This document shows, one piece after another, positions 24,308 through 31,565 of a DNA stretch of 34,944 bases. The stretch is from Methanomassiliicoccaceae archaeon UBA71 (GTDB lineage: Archaea > Thermoplasmatota > Thermoplasmata > Methanomassiliicoccales > Methanomethylophilaceae): positions 1 to 34,944 of the forward strand of contig DARO01000008.1 in the NCBI GenBank assembly GCA_002504405.1. The letters are read 5' to 3'. The notes under the pieces were generated by a model. That model saw nothing but the letters and a program-made list of their open reading frames with translations, had not been told where the DNA came from and ran no database searches. The position numbers were made by a program, and so were the translations under genes. The number at the start of each line of letters is the position of its first letter. The stretch's first letter is position 1.

Positions 24308-24364
24308 GCGACACATCATATTTAATGATTTGTCGCAGAGAAGTGGCTTTGCGCGACTTGTCGC
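24308..24364. promoter_or_regulatory. Palindromic promoter region of the rps12 operon
   Basis: The TATA core (24318-24325, minus strand TTAAATAT) is the centre of a 29-base inverted repeat at 24308-24336, with 11 of 12 arm positions matching; its outer arms are GCGACA and TGTCGC. A second palindrome GCGACTTGTCGC is at 24353-24364. TTGTCGC thus occurs twice in direct orientation, at 24330 and 24358, and once nearly inverted. A leader of about 68 bases follows before the TTG. Confidence 0.5.
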
Positions 24365-24380
24365 ATTAACCCCTGTTAAT
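24365..24380 (-). terminator. Inverted repeat directly after the aminotransferase stop
   Basis: ATTAAC and GTTAAT, 6-base arms with a 4-base loop, abut the stop codon of the aminotransferase gene. It could be a weak terminator or part of the rps12 control region. Confidence 0.3.
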
Positions 24381-25553
24381 TCAGTAGAGCTCCCTGCACA
24401 CCCTTCCGAGTATGCGCATGCCTTCGCGTATGCCCTCTTCGGACGGGGTGGCGAAGTTCAGCCTCACGGTGTTCTCCCCTCCCCTGACGTGGAACGGCCT
24501 GCCGGGCATCACCACCAGGCCCTCCTCGATGAGCCTCTCGAACAGCCGCGTGGCGTCTGTGCCGTCGGGCGTCCTCAGCCAGATGAACATCCCTCCGTCC
24601 GGGTCGTTCCAGCGGACCGTGTCCGGGAGGTTGTCCTCCATCGCATCGAGGAACACGCGCTTCTTGGCGGCGTACCCTCTGCGGAGACCGTCCAGGTAGG
24701 CGTCGTAGTCCCTGTCCTGCATGAACCTGTCGATGATCCTCTGGCAGAACGTGGCGGACTGCAGACAGCATGCCTCGAGGGACCTCGAGGTCTGCTCCCT
24801 CATCCACTCGGGGACGATCATCCATCCGACCCTCATGCCGGGCGAGATCGTCTTGGAGAACGACCCGGTCATGACCGTGTCCTCCACTGCCATGGACTTT
24901 ATCGTCCTCCCGACCCTGCCGGCGTATCCCAGCTCACCGTAGGCGTCGTCCTCCAGGAGAAGGCATCCCGAGCCGGATATGATGTCCGCGACCTCCCTGC
25001 GCGTGGACTCCGAGTAGCTGTACCCGGACGGGTTCTGGTGGTCCGGTATGGAGTAGAACAGCTTTGCCCCATCGGACACAGCGGATGCCAGCTGGCATGT
25101 GTCGACGCCCTGCGGGCCTATGTCCGCGCCGATGAACCTCGGGGAGTACGCGGAGAAGCTCTGGATGGCCCCTAGGTATCCGGGGTTCTCCACGACCATG
25201 GCATCCCCCGGATCCAGCATCATACGAGACACGAGGTCGAAGCAGACCTGGGACCCGCTCGTCATGAAGACGTCCTCGTAGGTGGCATCGAACCCGTAGA
25301 CCCTCCTGCACCTCTCGGCGATGCGCTTCCGCAAGGGGATGTAACCGGCGGACGAATCGTACTGAAGGGCCCCGCAGGGGTCCTCCGTCAGGACCTCGTC
25401 CGCTGCCCTTTTGAGGCCCTCGACATCGAACAGGTCGTTGTCAGGAAGGCCGGTAGCGAACGATATCATGCCGGGGCGGGCAGCGACGTCCACCAGGCCC
25501 ATTATGAACGACTCGAGCGTGGAGCCCGCCGCCTTGGAGAAGCCGGGGCGCAT
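24381..25553 (-). CDS. Class I PLP-dependent aminotransferase
   Basis: A 390-residue fold-type I aminotransferase of the aromatic/2-aminoadipate (LysN/AroAT-like) group. It shows the PLP lysine K234 in SFSKTISPGMRVGW, N174 in DHQNPSG, D202 and Y205 in EDDAYGEL, and the late VRLNFATPSEEGI with the carboxylate-binding arginine. The N terminus has ISFATGLPDNDLF, common in this group. It could aminate 4-hydroxyphenylpyruvate made by the aro operon, but nothing local links it to that. The ATG begins one base after the stop of the upstream 630-residue protein, with GGTGA as ribosome site, so the two are probably translated from one message. Confidence 0.9.
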   Translation of the reverse strand: MRPGFSKAAGSTLESFIMGLVDVAARPGMISFATGLPDNDLFDVEGLKRAADEVLTEDPCGALQYDSSAGYIPLRKRIAERCRRVYGFDATYEDVFMTSGSQVCFDLVSRMMLDPGDAMVVENPGYLGAIQSFSAYSPRFIGADIGPQGVDTCQLASAVSDGAKLFYSIPDHQNPSGYSYSESTRREVADIISGSGCLLLEDDAYGELGYAGRVGRTIKSMAVEDTVMTGSFSKTISPGMRVGWMIVPEWMREQTSRSLEACCLQSATFCQRIIDRFMQDRDYDAYLDGLRRGYAAKKRVFLDAMEDNLPDTVRWNDPDGGMFIWLRTPDGTDATRLFERLIEEGLVVMPGRPFHVRGGENTVRLNFATPSEEGIREGMRILGRVCRELY

Positions 25554-25554
25554 G

Positions 25555-27447
25555 TCACCATCCCATGTCGGTGAACGCCTTCTGCATCATGGCGGGGGTG
25601 ACCGCCCTCAGCTCCGGGTTCATGCGTACAATCTGATCGTGCCAGGCCCTGACCTTCGCGAGATCCGGCTTGCCGTTGGATACGAGCCCGTCCGGCAGGG
25701 GTATGCGCTTGGACCTGCTGACGTATAGCCAGACATCCCCGAGCTCGTCCCTCAGCAGGAACGGTAGGTCCCTGACCCTTATCTGAATCGCCGACCTGTC
25801 CCCGCCGCCGTAGGTCTCCGCGACCTCGGCCTCCATCACATCCGGGGACACTGGCACCGTGCTCTCGCCGGATCCCAGCTGCACTGTCTCCACCGTCTTG
25901 TCGAGCCTGAAGAGGCGGCAGACGAAGGTCCCGGTGCTGGCTACCCTCACGTGGATCTCCCCTCCGCCGTATGATGCCTCCATCCTGACGGGGTTGTGTA
26001 TGGACACCATCCTCCTCATGGGGCAGGAGTTGACTGTGATGAATATTGCGAACTCGGATGAAGGGGCAGAGTATATCTCCTGCTTCACGGCGTCCAGGGG
26101 GATCCTGCATGTGTCCTCCGTCCAGTCCTGGGACAGCTCCCTCTTCTTCCCCTTCTCCCCGCCTATGAACAGGGCCTTCTTCCTGGCACCGGTCACGGTT
26201 ACGACCAGGGTGTCCCCCATGTCGTCCACGTCGACTGACGCGTCCAGGTGGCGCTGCTCACCGCTGCCGTAGTTGAACGTCAGAGCGGGGACGTACCACC
26301 TGATCGCCATGCCGCATGAGAGCTCGGACATCCCCCCGTAGGCGTCCGCCTCTCCCGTCTCGCCCATGGCGGTGTACTGGAACACGGACTCCGCGGGGAT
26401 GTCCCCCTTCCCTGAGTATCCGCACTGGAAATCGGGAATGAGGGCGAACTCCGTCGACGCGAGCTTCTGACCGCCCTTCTCCAGGACGATGCGCATCGGA
26501 CCTTGGGAGTCCGTCTCGAAGACCGTCGGACCGCGTGCCGGAGACCCCCCTCCCGCCAGTTGGTTGCCGTCCAGGTCCGTTAGGGTGACCGTGCACTCGT
26601 CCGGCTCGCAGTTCTCCACGGAGACCGTGAATGCTGGCATCTTGACGTATATCGGCAGGATCCTCCCGCCGACCGAGACGTCGGCCTCCTGGATGGGGGT
26701 CGGCATCTTCAACGCGCCCTTGGCCTTCTTCCTGGGCTTGGGCTTCGCCTTCGGTGCCTCGGCAACGGCATCCTGGACAGATGCCTCCTCCTTGGGCTCG
26801 CTGCTCTGCTCGCGAGACGGCACCTCCGGGGATGCGTCTCTGGGCTTCCTGTCATCCAGCCACACCCCGCCGGCCGTGGAAACGTCCAGGCGGTCTATGG
26901 AGACGCGGCCCTTGGAGACGGAATCCAGAACCTCCGTCTTCACTGTCCTTAGAGGTTTGCCGGCTGGGTGCACTGCGTACACCTCGCCGACCGGCCTGCC
27001 CAGCGGGAGACCTATGTTGTTGAAGAATACGAGGTCGCGGCCCCTGTAGCGGAACACATCCTTGCCGTCGATTATCAGGGTGAAGCTGTCTATGGGGGTG
27101 ACGCCCGTGTCGGTCAGGTCGAGAGTGGCCGTGCGTGTCATCCTCCCGGACCCTCTGGGTGCTGAGTCCAGCCTGCCCAGCGGGATCACGCCGGCGCCAC
27201 AGTCTATCGCCACCTCGAACCTGGCGTTCGAATCGGAGCCGTAGCGGGGTATGTATAGGAGGAACCTCCCGTCCTTGTAGTTCATCTTGGGGGTTGCGGG
27301 ACCGAAACCCTCCGGGACCTCGCCCTTCTGCTCCTGCGACGGCCTCTGCCTACGGGGCTGCGGCTCAGCCCTGGGCATCGGCTCCCTGCCCTCTTTGGAG
27401 AAGAATTCCTCGAAGCTCATTTCGGAGATGTCCTTGCGCCCTTCCAT
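25555..27447 (-). CDS. Large beta-rich protein of unknown function
   Basis: I do not recognise this 630-residue protein. Residues 1-55 are polar and proline/glutamine-rich. Residues 56-200 are beta-rich (FLLYIPRYGSD near 62-72). Residues 201-250 are a charged linker rich in K, P, E and A. Residues 255-560 are a long beta-rich region in which a similar element recurs: ILPIYVKMPAFTVSVEN (263-279) and AIRWYVPALTFNYGSGE (381-397). The C-terminal 40 residues look helical. No signal peptide or membrane segment is seen, so it is likely cytosolic. The repeated elements suggest Ig-like beta-sandwich modules (inference). It lies between a zinc-ribbon protein and an aminotransferase on one strand, and has its own TATA-like element at 27478-27488. 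Confidence 0.85.
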   Translation of the reverse strand: MEGRKDISEMSFEEFFSKEGREPMPRAEPQPRRQRPSQEQKGEVPEGFGPATPKMNYKDGRFLLYIPRYGSDSNARFEVAIDCGAGVIPLGRLDSAPRGSGRMTRTATLDLTDTGVTPIDSFTLIIDGKDVFRYRGRDLVFFNNIGLPLGRPVGEVYAVHPAGKPLRTVKTEVLDSVSKGRVSIDRLDVSTAGGVWLDDRKPRDASPEVPSREQSSEPKEEASVQDAVAEAPKAKPKPRKKAKGALKMPTPIQEADVSVGGRILPIYVKMPAFTVSVENCEPDECTVTLTDLDGNQLAGGGSPARGPTVFETDSQGPMRIVLEKGGQKLASTEFALIPDFQCGYSGKGDIPAESVFQYTAMGETGEADAYGGMSELSCGMAIRWYVPALTFNYGSGEQRHLDASVDVDDMGDTLVVTVTGARKKALFIGGEKGKKRELSQDWTEDTCRIPLDAVKQEIYSAPSSEFAIFITVNSCPMRRMVSIHNPVRMEASYGGGEIHVRVASTGTFVCRLFRLDKTVETVQLGSGESTVPVSPDVMEAEVAETYGGGDRSAIQIRVRDLPFLLRDELGDVWLYVSRSKRIPLPDGLVSNGKPDLAKVRAWHDQIVRMNPELRAVTPAMMQKAFTDMGW

Positions 27448-27477
27448 TTGACCACTCGGGGCTCTCCATGCCCTCCT

Positions 27478-27488
27478 GTTTAATAATG
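27478..27488 (-). promoter_or_regulatory. TATA box of the 630-residue protein gene
   Basis: Minus strand CATTATTAAAC, 31-41 bases before the ATG at 27447. Confidence 0.4.
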
Positions 27489-27573
27489 ATAACGAGCGGG
27501 CATTCCCGACCTGCGATGCTCCGATGAAGAGGGGATGCGGACGGTTGCCATCCGTTCCGCGTCCCCGGGCCGC

Positions 27574-27924
27574 TCACTGAGGGCCCTTGGACGTCGGAGG
27601 CACGTCCTTGAGATTCGTTCCGCACTTGGAGCAGAACGGGTCCTCGGTCTGGTTGCCGCATTTGGGGCATACGCGGACCATGCCCTCCGGAACCTTCTGG
27701 CTGACCTTCGTTCCGCATTTGGGGCAGAACGGGTCCTCGGTCTTGAACCCGCAGGACGGGCACACGCCGTCCCTGTTGGCCATCTTCTCCTCCACCTTCT
27801 TCTCGATCGCCCTCGTATCGGTAGCCTTGTCCACCGCACGGTCTATGCCATTGTCTATCTTCCGCTCCAGAGTATTGGATGCGCGGTCGACGACCTTCTC
27901 AGTTAGCTTGTCCAGGAATCCCAA
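27574..27924 (-). CDS. Double zinc-ribbon protein with N-terminal helix
   Basis: A 116-residue protein. Residues 1-50 are a charged amphipathic helix (FLDKLTEKVVDRASNTLERK). Two near-identical zinc ribbons follow, VCPSCGFKTEDPFCPKCGTK and VCPKCGNQTEDPFCSKCGTN, each with two CxxC pairs, so they arose by internal duplication. The start is TTG at 27924, because GGTG stands five bases upstream with exactly the spacing seen before the TTG of rps12. A second TTG at 27939 is less likely. A TATA-like element lies at 27957-27965. Such ribbons are common adaptor or nucleic-acid-binding modules; the specific role is unknown. Confidence 0.78.
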   Translation of the reverse strand: MGFLDKLTEKVVDRASNTLERKIDNGIDRAVDKATDTRAIEKKVEEKMANRDGVCPSCGFKTEDPFCPKCGTKVSQKVPEGMVRVCPKCGNQTEDPFCSKCGTNLKDVPPTSKGPQ

Positions 27925-28013
27925 GTTCCCACCTATCAAATGAATAGCTGATGATGGTTATTTAGATGATTGGATGAATCGATGGTCCGATTAACGTTGA
28001 TTTGGACAAATCC

Positions 28014-28020
28014 TTAAGAA
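28014..28020 (+). promoter_or_regulatory. Possible TATA element of pyrG
   Basis: TTAAGAA, 36-42 bases before the pyrG ATG; weak match. Confidence 0.25.
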
Positions 28021-28055
28021 CAATGCCGTCTATGTTCGATTCCCGTTGATCCGAC

Positions 28056-29672
28056 ATGAAGTTGATTTTCGTCAGCGGAGGAGTAATCTCGGGACTGGGG
28101 AAGGGCATCACCGCATCATCCATCGGCCGCCTGCTCGAGTCCCGCGGGATAAAGGTGTCTGCAATCAAGATCGACCCTTACCTGAACATCGATGCGGGAA
28201 CGATGAACCCGTACGAGCACGGCGAGGTTTACGTGCTCGACGACGGAGGCGAGGTGGACCTCGACCTGGGCAACTACGAGAGGTTCATGGACCTGCACCT
28301 GACACGCGACCACAACATCACCACGGGGAAGGTGTACCGTGCCGTCATCGATAACGAGAGGCGCGGGGAATACCTCGGCAAGACCGTGCAGATCATCCCC
28401 CATGTGACGAACGAGATCAAGAGGCGCATCACATCAGTAGCAAGGGAATCGGGAGCGGACGTCGTGATCGTGGAGCTCGGAGGGACGGTGGGGGACATGG
28501 AGTCCATGCCGTTCCTAGAGGCCGCGAGGCAGCTCGGCAGGGATCTCGGCAGGGGGGAGAACGTCCTTTTCGTTCACACGACCCTCATCCCGATAATGGG
28601 ATCTGTCGGCGAGGAGAAGACCAAACCCACCCAGCATTCCGTGAAGGAGCTCATGGGCATGGGGATCAGGCCGGACATGATCATAGGCCGCTGCTCCGAG
28701 CCCATAAGCCCGGCGGCGAGAGCGAAGATCGCCATGTTCTGCGACGTGCCGGAGGAGGCTGTCATCTCGACCCCCGACGCCAGAACGATCTACGAGGTGC
28801 CTATGAACCTGGAGAAGCAGGGGGTCGCGGACTTCATAATCGAGAGGATGAAACTCGGACCCATGGCATCCGGCAGAGACATGGATGGGTGGGAGAAGTT
28901 CGTCGGCAGGATCGTGGATCCATGCATGGAGGTGAGGATCGCCCTGGTAGGGAAGTACACCGCCCTGGCGGACTCCTACCTGTCGCATCTGGAGGCACTC
29001 ACCCATGCCGGAGCGGCATCTGGATGCAGAGTGGAGGTCGGGTTCATAGACAGCGACGACCTTCAGTCCGGGAACCCGGAAGAGCTGCTAGGAGATGCAG
29101 ACGGGATCCTGATCCCCGGAGGGTTCGGAACCAGAGGCGTGGAGGGCATGGTGGCCGCCGCCAGATACGCCCGCGAGCACAAGGTCCCGTTCCTCGGCGT
29201 GTGCCTGGGATTCCAGATAGCCACCATCGAGTTCTGCAGGGACGTTCTGGGACTCGCTGGGGCAACCAGCACTGAGTTCGATCCGGACACCCAGAACCCC
29301 GTGATATGCATCATGGACGAGCAGAAGGGCGTTGTCGACAAGGGCGCCACAATGAGGCTTGGAGCACAGGACGTCGTGATATCCGAGGGGTCGGCCGCCC
29401 ACGCCCTTTATGGCTCCACCGTCGTGTCCGAGAGACACAGGCACAGGTACGAGGTGAACCCGGAATACATAGCTAGGATGGAGGAGGCAGGATGGAGGTT
29501 CACCGGGAGGTCCGAATGCGGGACGAGGATGGAGATCGGGGAGCTCGAAGACCACCCGTATTACTTGGCATCGCAGTTCCACCCGGAATTCAAATCCAGG
29601 CCACAACGCCCGTCGCCCCTCCACCGCGGACTGGTGGATGCGGCGATAGCCCATTCGAATAGAAGGGAATGA
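28056..29672 (+). CDS. pyrG: CTP synthase
   Basis: Aminates UTP to CTP using glutamine and ATP. The 538-residue protein has the synthetase P loop SGGVISGLGKGITASS at the N terminus and IKIDPYLNIDAGTM. The class I glutaminase domain carries nucleophile C383 in GVCLGFQ and the catalytic HPE in QFHPEF near the end. Its length is typical. It begins MKLIFVSGGV as in other PyrG proteins. The gene is monocistronic, ends with an intrinsic-type terminator and is divergent from the zinc-ribbon gene. Confidence 0.98.
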   Translation: MKLIFVSGGVISGLGKGITASSIGRLLESRGIKVSAIKIDPYLNIDAGTMNPYEHGEVYVLDDGGEVDLDLGNYERFMDLHLTRDHNITTGKVYRAVIDNERRGEYLGKTVQIIPHVTNEIKRRITSVARESGADVVIVELGGTVGDMESMPFLEAARQLGRDLGRGENVLFVHTTLIPIMGSVGEEKTKPTQHSVKELMGMGIRPDMIIGRCSEPISPAARAKIAMFCDVPEEAVISTPDARTIYEVPMNLEKQGVADFIIERMKLGPMASGRDMDGWEKFVGRIVDPCMEVRIALVGKYTALADSYLSHLEALTHAGAASGCRVEVGFIDSDDLQSGNPEELLGDADGILIPGGFGTRGVEGMVAAARYAREHKVPFLGVCLGFQIATIEFCRDVLGLAGATSTEFDPDTQNPVICIMDEQKGVVDKGATMRLGAQDVVISEGSAAHALYGSTVVSERHRHRYEVNPEYIARMEEAGWRFTGRSECGTRMEIGELEDHPYYLASQFHPEFKSRPQRPSPLHRGLVDAAIAHSNRRE

Positions 29673-29673
29673 A

Positions 29674-29694
29674 GGGCCTCTCGGCCCGTTTTTT
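29674..29694 (+). terminator. Intrinsic-type terminator of pyrG
   Basis: Stem GGGCC / GGCCC with a TCTC loop, then G and six T, only two bases after the stop codon. It is the second hairpin-plus-T-run terminator in the window. Confidence 0.7.
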
Positions 29695-29723
29695 ACTGTG
29701 GCGGGGCTGCCGTCCGGCAGCCC

Positions 29724-30755
29724 TCACCACAGGGATGAGGTCACAATGACGTAGACGCCGTCGGCGGTCGCGTCGAATGTGATGGTGATCACACCGTCGG
29801 AACCGACAGTCACGGACTTGATCTCTACCCAGGCGCCGATCTCTACATCGAGAGTCTGCGCCCCATGCCCCTTTGCGTTGAAGGTAAAGGAGAGTATGGA
29901 ATCGTCCATCTGCTTGACATCGGTGACATTGCTGTTCGGCACCAGCCTCACGACGTTGTCGTACTGCTGTATGTAAGAGGGCACAGGGATGCTGTCCAGC
30001 GCCTTGTCGTTGAGATAGGACTTGAATCCCAGGCCGCTGATGCCGTATCCGGAGAAGTAGAACTCCTGGATGTCCTCCGAGGACAGAATGTTGTCGTTTA
30101 TCAGCACAGCCACATCCTCGTCTGCGTCGAAGGTTATGCTGATGATGCCGTCCGCGCCAACCTGCACGGAGACATTTGAGCATCCCCTGAGTTCCAGGGT
30201 CATGATGTACTCCACCCCGGGCTCTTCCGAAAGCGTGAATGCGAAGTCACCGTTTCCTGCGTCGGAGACACTAGTCACACTACTGTTGGGGCGTATCTCC
30301 AGGCTGTTCCCCTGGGTCTTGATGTCTATGGGGATGGCGAAGACGTCGATCTCCGCGCCGTTGATGTAGGGGGTGAAGAAGGACGAGGTGTTGATGTACG
30401 CGGTGATCTGGTGCCCGTCGTAAGCCACCCATTGCGCATACAGGGTGGTGGTCTTGGTGAAGTGTAGCTCGTCCCAGGGCTGGTACATGGTTCCGGACCC
30501 GTCGCGCGCGGTGTTCCATCCGATAAACTTGTGACCGTCGTAGGTGAATGGGTTCGTGAACGCGTCGTAGCTCACCATCTTTATCGTGGAGCTGCCGTTG
30601 TACGTTCCTCCGTTGCCGTCATACACAACAGTCGGGGGCCCAGAAGTGAACCCGTTGTCATCCTCATCGTCCTGTGTCAGCGCGTACGTCACCAGCAGCG
30701 CCGCCAGCACGACAACGACGACTGCGATTGCCATCGTCTTGTTATTCATGCCCAT
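29724..30755 (-). CDS. Membrane-anchored surface protein with InlB-type (Listeria-Bacteroides) repeat
   Basis: A 343-residue protein with one N-terminal hydrophobic helix (AIAVVVVVLAALLVTYAL), which is an uncleaved anchor or signal peptide, then an acidic QDDEDDN stretch. Residues about 45-110 form one InlB/Flg_new repeat: VVYDGNGGTY, then the family-typical FIGWNT and TTLYAQW. The remaining 230 residues are beta-rich with two GVITITFDA-like segments and look extracellular. The start at 30755 (or 30749) fits a leaderless message from the TATA box at 30771-30779. These repeats are abundant in surface proteins of gut bacteria and of host-associated Methanomassiliicoccales; an adhesion role is inferred. 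Confidence 0.8.
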   Translation of the reverse strand: MGMNNKTMAIAVVVVVLAALLVTYALTQDDEDDNGFTSGPPTVVYDGNGGTYNGSSTIKMVSYDAFTNPFTYDGHKFIGWNTARDGSGTMYQPWDELHFTKTTTLYAQWVAYDGHQITAYINTSSFFTPYINGAEIDVFAIPIDIKTQGNSLEIRPNSSVTSVSDAGNGDFAFTLSEEPGVEYIMTLELRGCSNVSVQVGADGIISITFDADEDVAVLINDNILSSEDIQEFYFSGYGISGLGFKSYLNDKALDSIPVPSYIQQYDNVVRLVPNSNVTDVKQMDDSILSFTFNAKGHGAQTLDVEIGAWVEIKSVTVGSDGVITITFDATADGVYVIVTSSLW

Positions 30756-30770
30756 AGAATCGTGTTGACG

Positions 30771-30779
30771 GTATTTAAA
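30771..30779 (-). promoter_or_regulatory. TATA box of the InlB-repeat gene
   Basis: Minus strand TTTAAATAC, 16-24 bases before the ATG at 30755 and 22-30 before the alternative ATG at 30749. Confidence 0.5.
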
Positions 30780-30887
30780 TGATGAAAAGGAATGGCCGAC
30801 GGACACATCGCCGGGGAATCGGCAGGGGGTGGGGCACCGGGTCCTGTGCCAGCACACCCAACGGGACGAGGCCGCCGAACAAAAGCC

Positions 30888-30895
30888 TTTATAAA
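30888..30895 (+). promoter_or_regulatory. TATA box of the aIF2 beta operon
   Basis: TTTATAAA, 35-42 bases before the ATG at 30930, with AAGGTG six bases before the ATG as ribosome site. Confidence 0.6.
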
Positions 30896-30929
30896 CGATG
30901 CCATGATGCCCACTTATAAGGTGTTATAA

Positions 30930-31565
30930 ATGTCCGATGAAGACGATTACATGGCGCTCCTCAACAGGGCGAAGATCGCTTGCCCCGAGACCATCGAGAA
31001 CCACGAGAGGTTCGAGCTTCCCGAGCTGGACGTTCTCCAGGAGGGCAAGATCACGGTTCTCAGGAACTTCATCGACGTCACCGACAAGGTCAGAAGGGAC
31101 CCGCAGCACCTCCTGCAGTTCCTCCTCAAGGAACTCGGTACTCCCGGGAACATCGAGGGCCGCAGGGCCGTGTTCAAAGCGAAGATCAGCCCCCAGCAGA
31201 TCAACGACAAGATCAGGACATACACCGAGACCTACGTCATCTGCTCCGAGTGCGGACTCCCCGACACCAAGATCGTAAGAGAGGACAGGACCCTCATGCT
31301 CGAGTGCGAAGCCTGCGGAGCCCGCAGGCCGATCACGGTCAGGAAGTCCGCAAGGGTCGACAACCCCAACACCCTCCGCGAGGGCGATATCATCGAGCTC
31401 CAGATCTCTGATGTAGGAAAGAAGGGGGACGGAGTCGGCAAGTTCTACGACTATCTTGTGATAGTCCCTGGCACGGTTAAGGGCGCCAAGGTGCACGCGA
31501 AGATCAGCAAGATCTCCGCCAAGACCGCCTTCGCGGTTCCCACGACAGAGCCCTGCAACCGCTGA
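30930..31565 (+). CDS. eif2b: Translation initiation factor aIF2 beta with C-terminal TRAM domain
   Basis: Beta subunit of the archaeal initiation factor that brings Met-tRNA to the small subunit. The 211-residue protein has the eIF2 beta/eIF5 core (residues 20-100, RRDPQHLLQFLLKELGT) and the C2-C2 zinc ribbon C105, C108, C126, C129. Residues 149-203 are a TRAM domain (LREGDIIELQISDVGKKGDGVG), a small RNA-binding beta barrel. Free aIF2 beta is about 140 residues, and a TRAM tail is known in some euryarchaea. Its stop overlaps the next gene's ATG by one base. Confidence 0.95.
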   Translation: MSDEDDYMALLNRAKIACPETIENHERFELPELDVLQEGKITVLRNFIDVTDKVRRDPQHLLQFLLKELGTPGNIEGRRAVFKAKISPQQINDKIRTYTETYVICSECGLPDTKIVREDRTLMLECEACGARRPITVRKSARVDNPNTLREGDIIELQISDVGKKGDGVGKFYDYLVIVPGTVKGAKVHAKISKISAKTAFAVPTTEPCNR

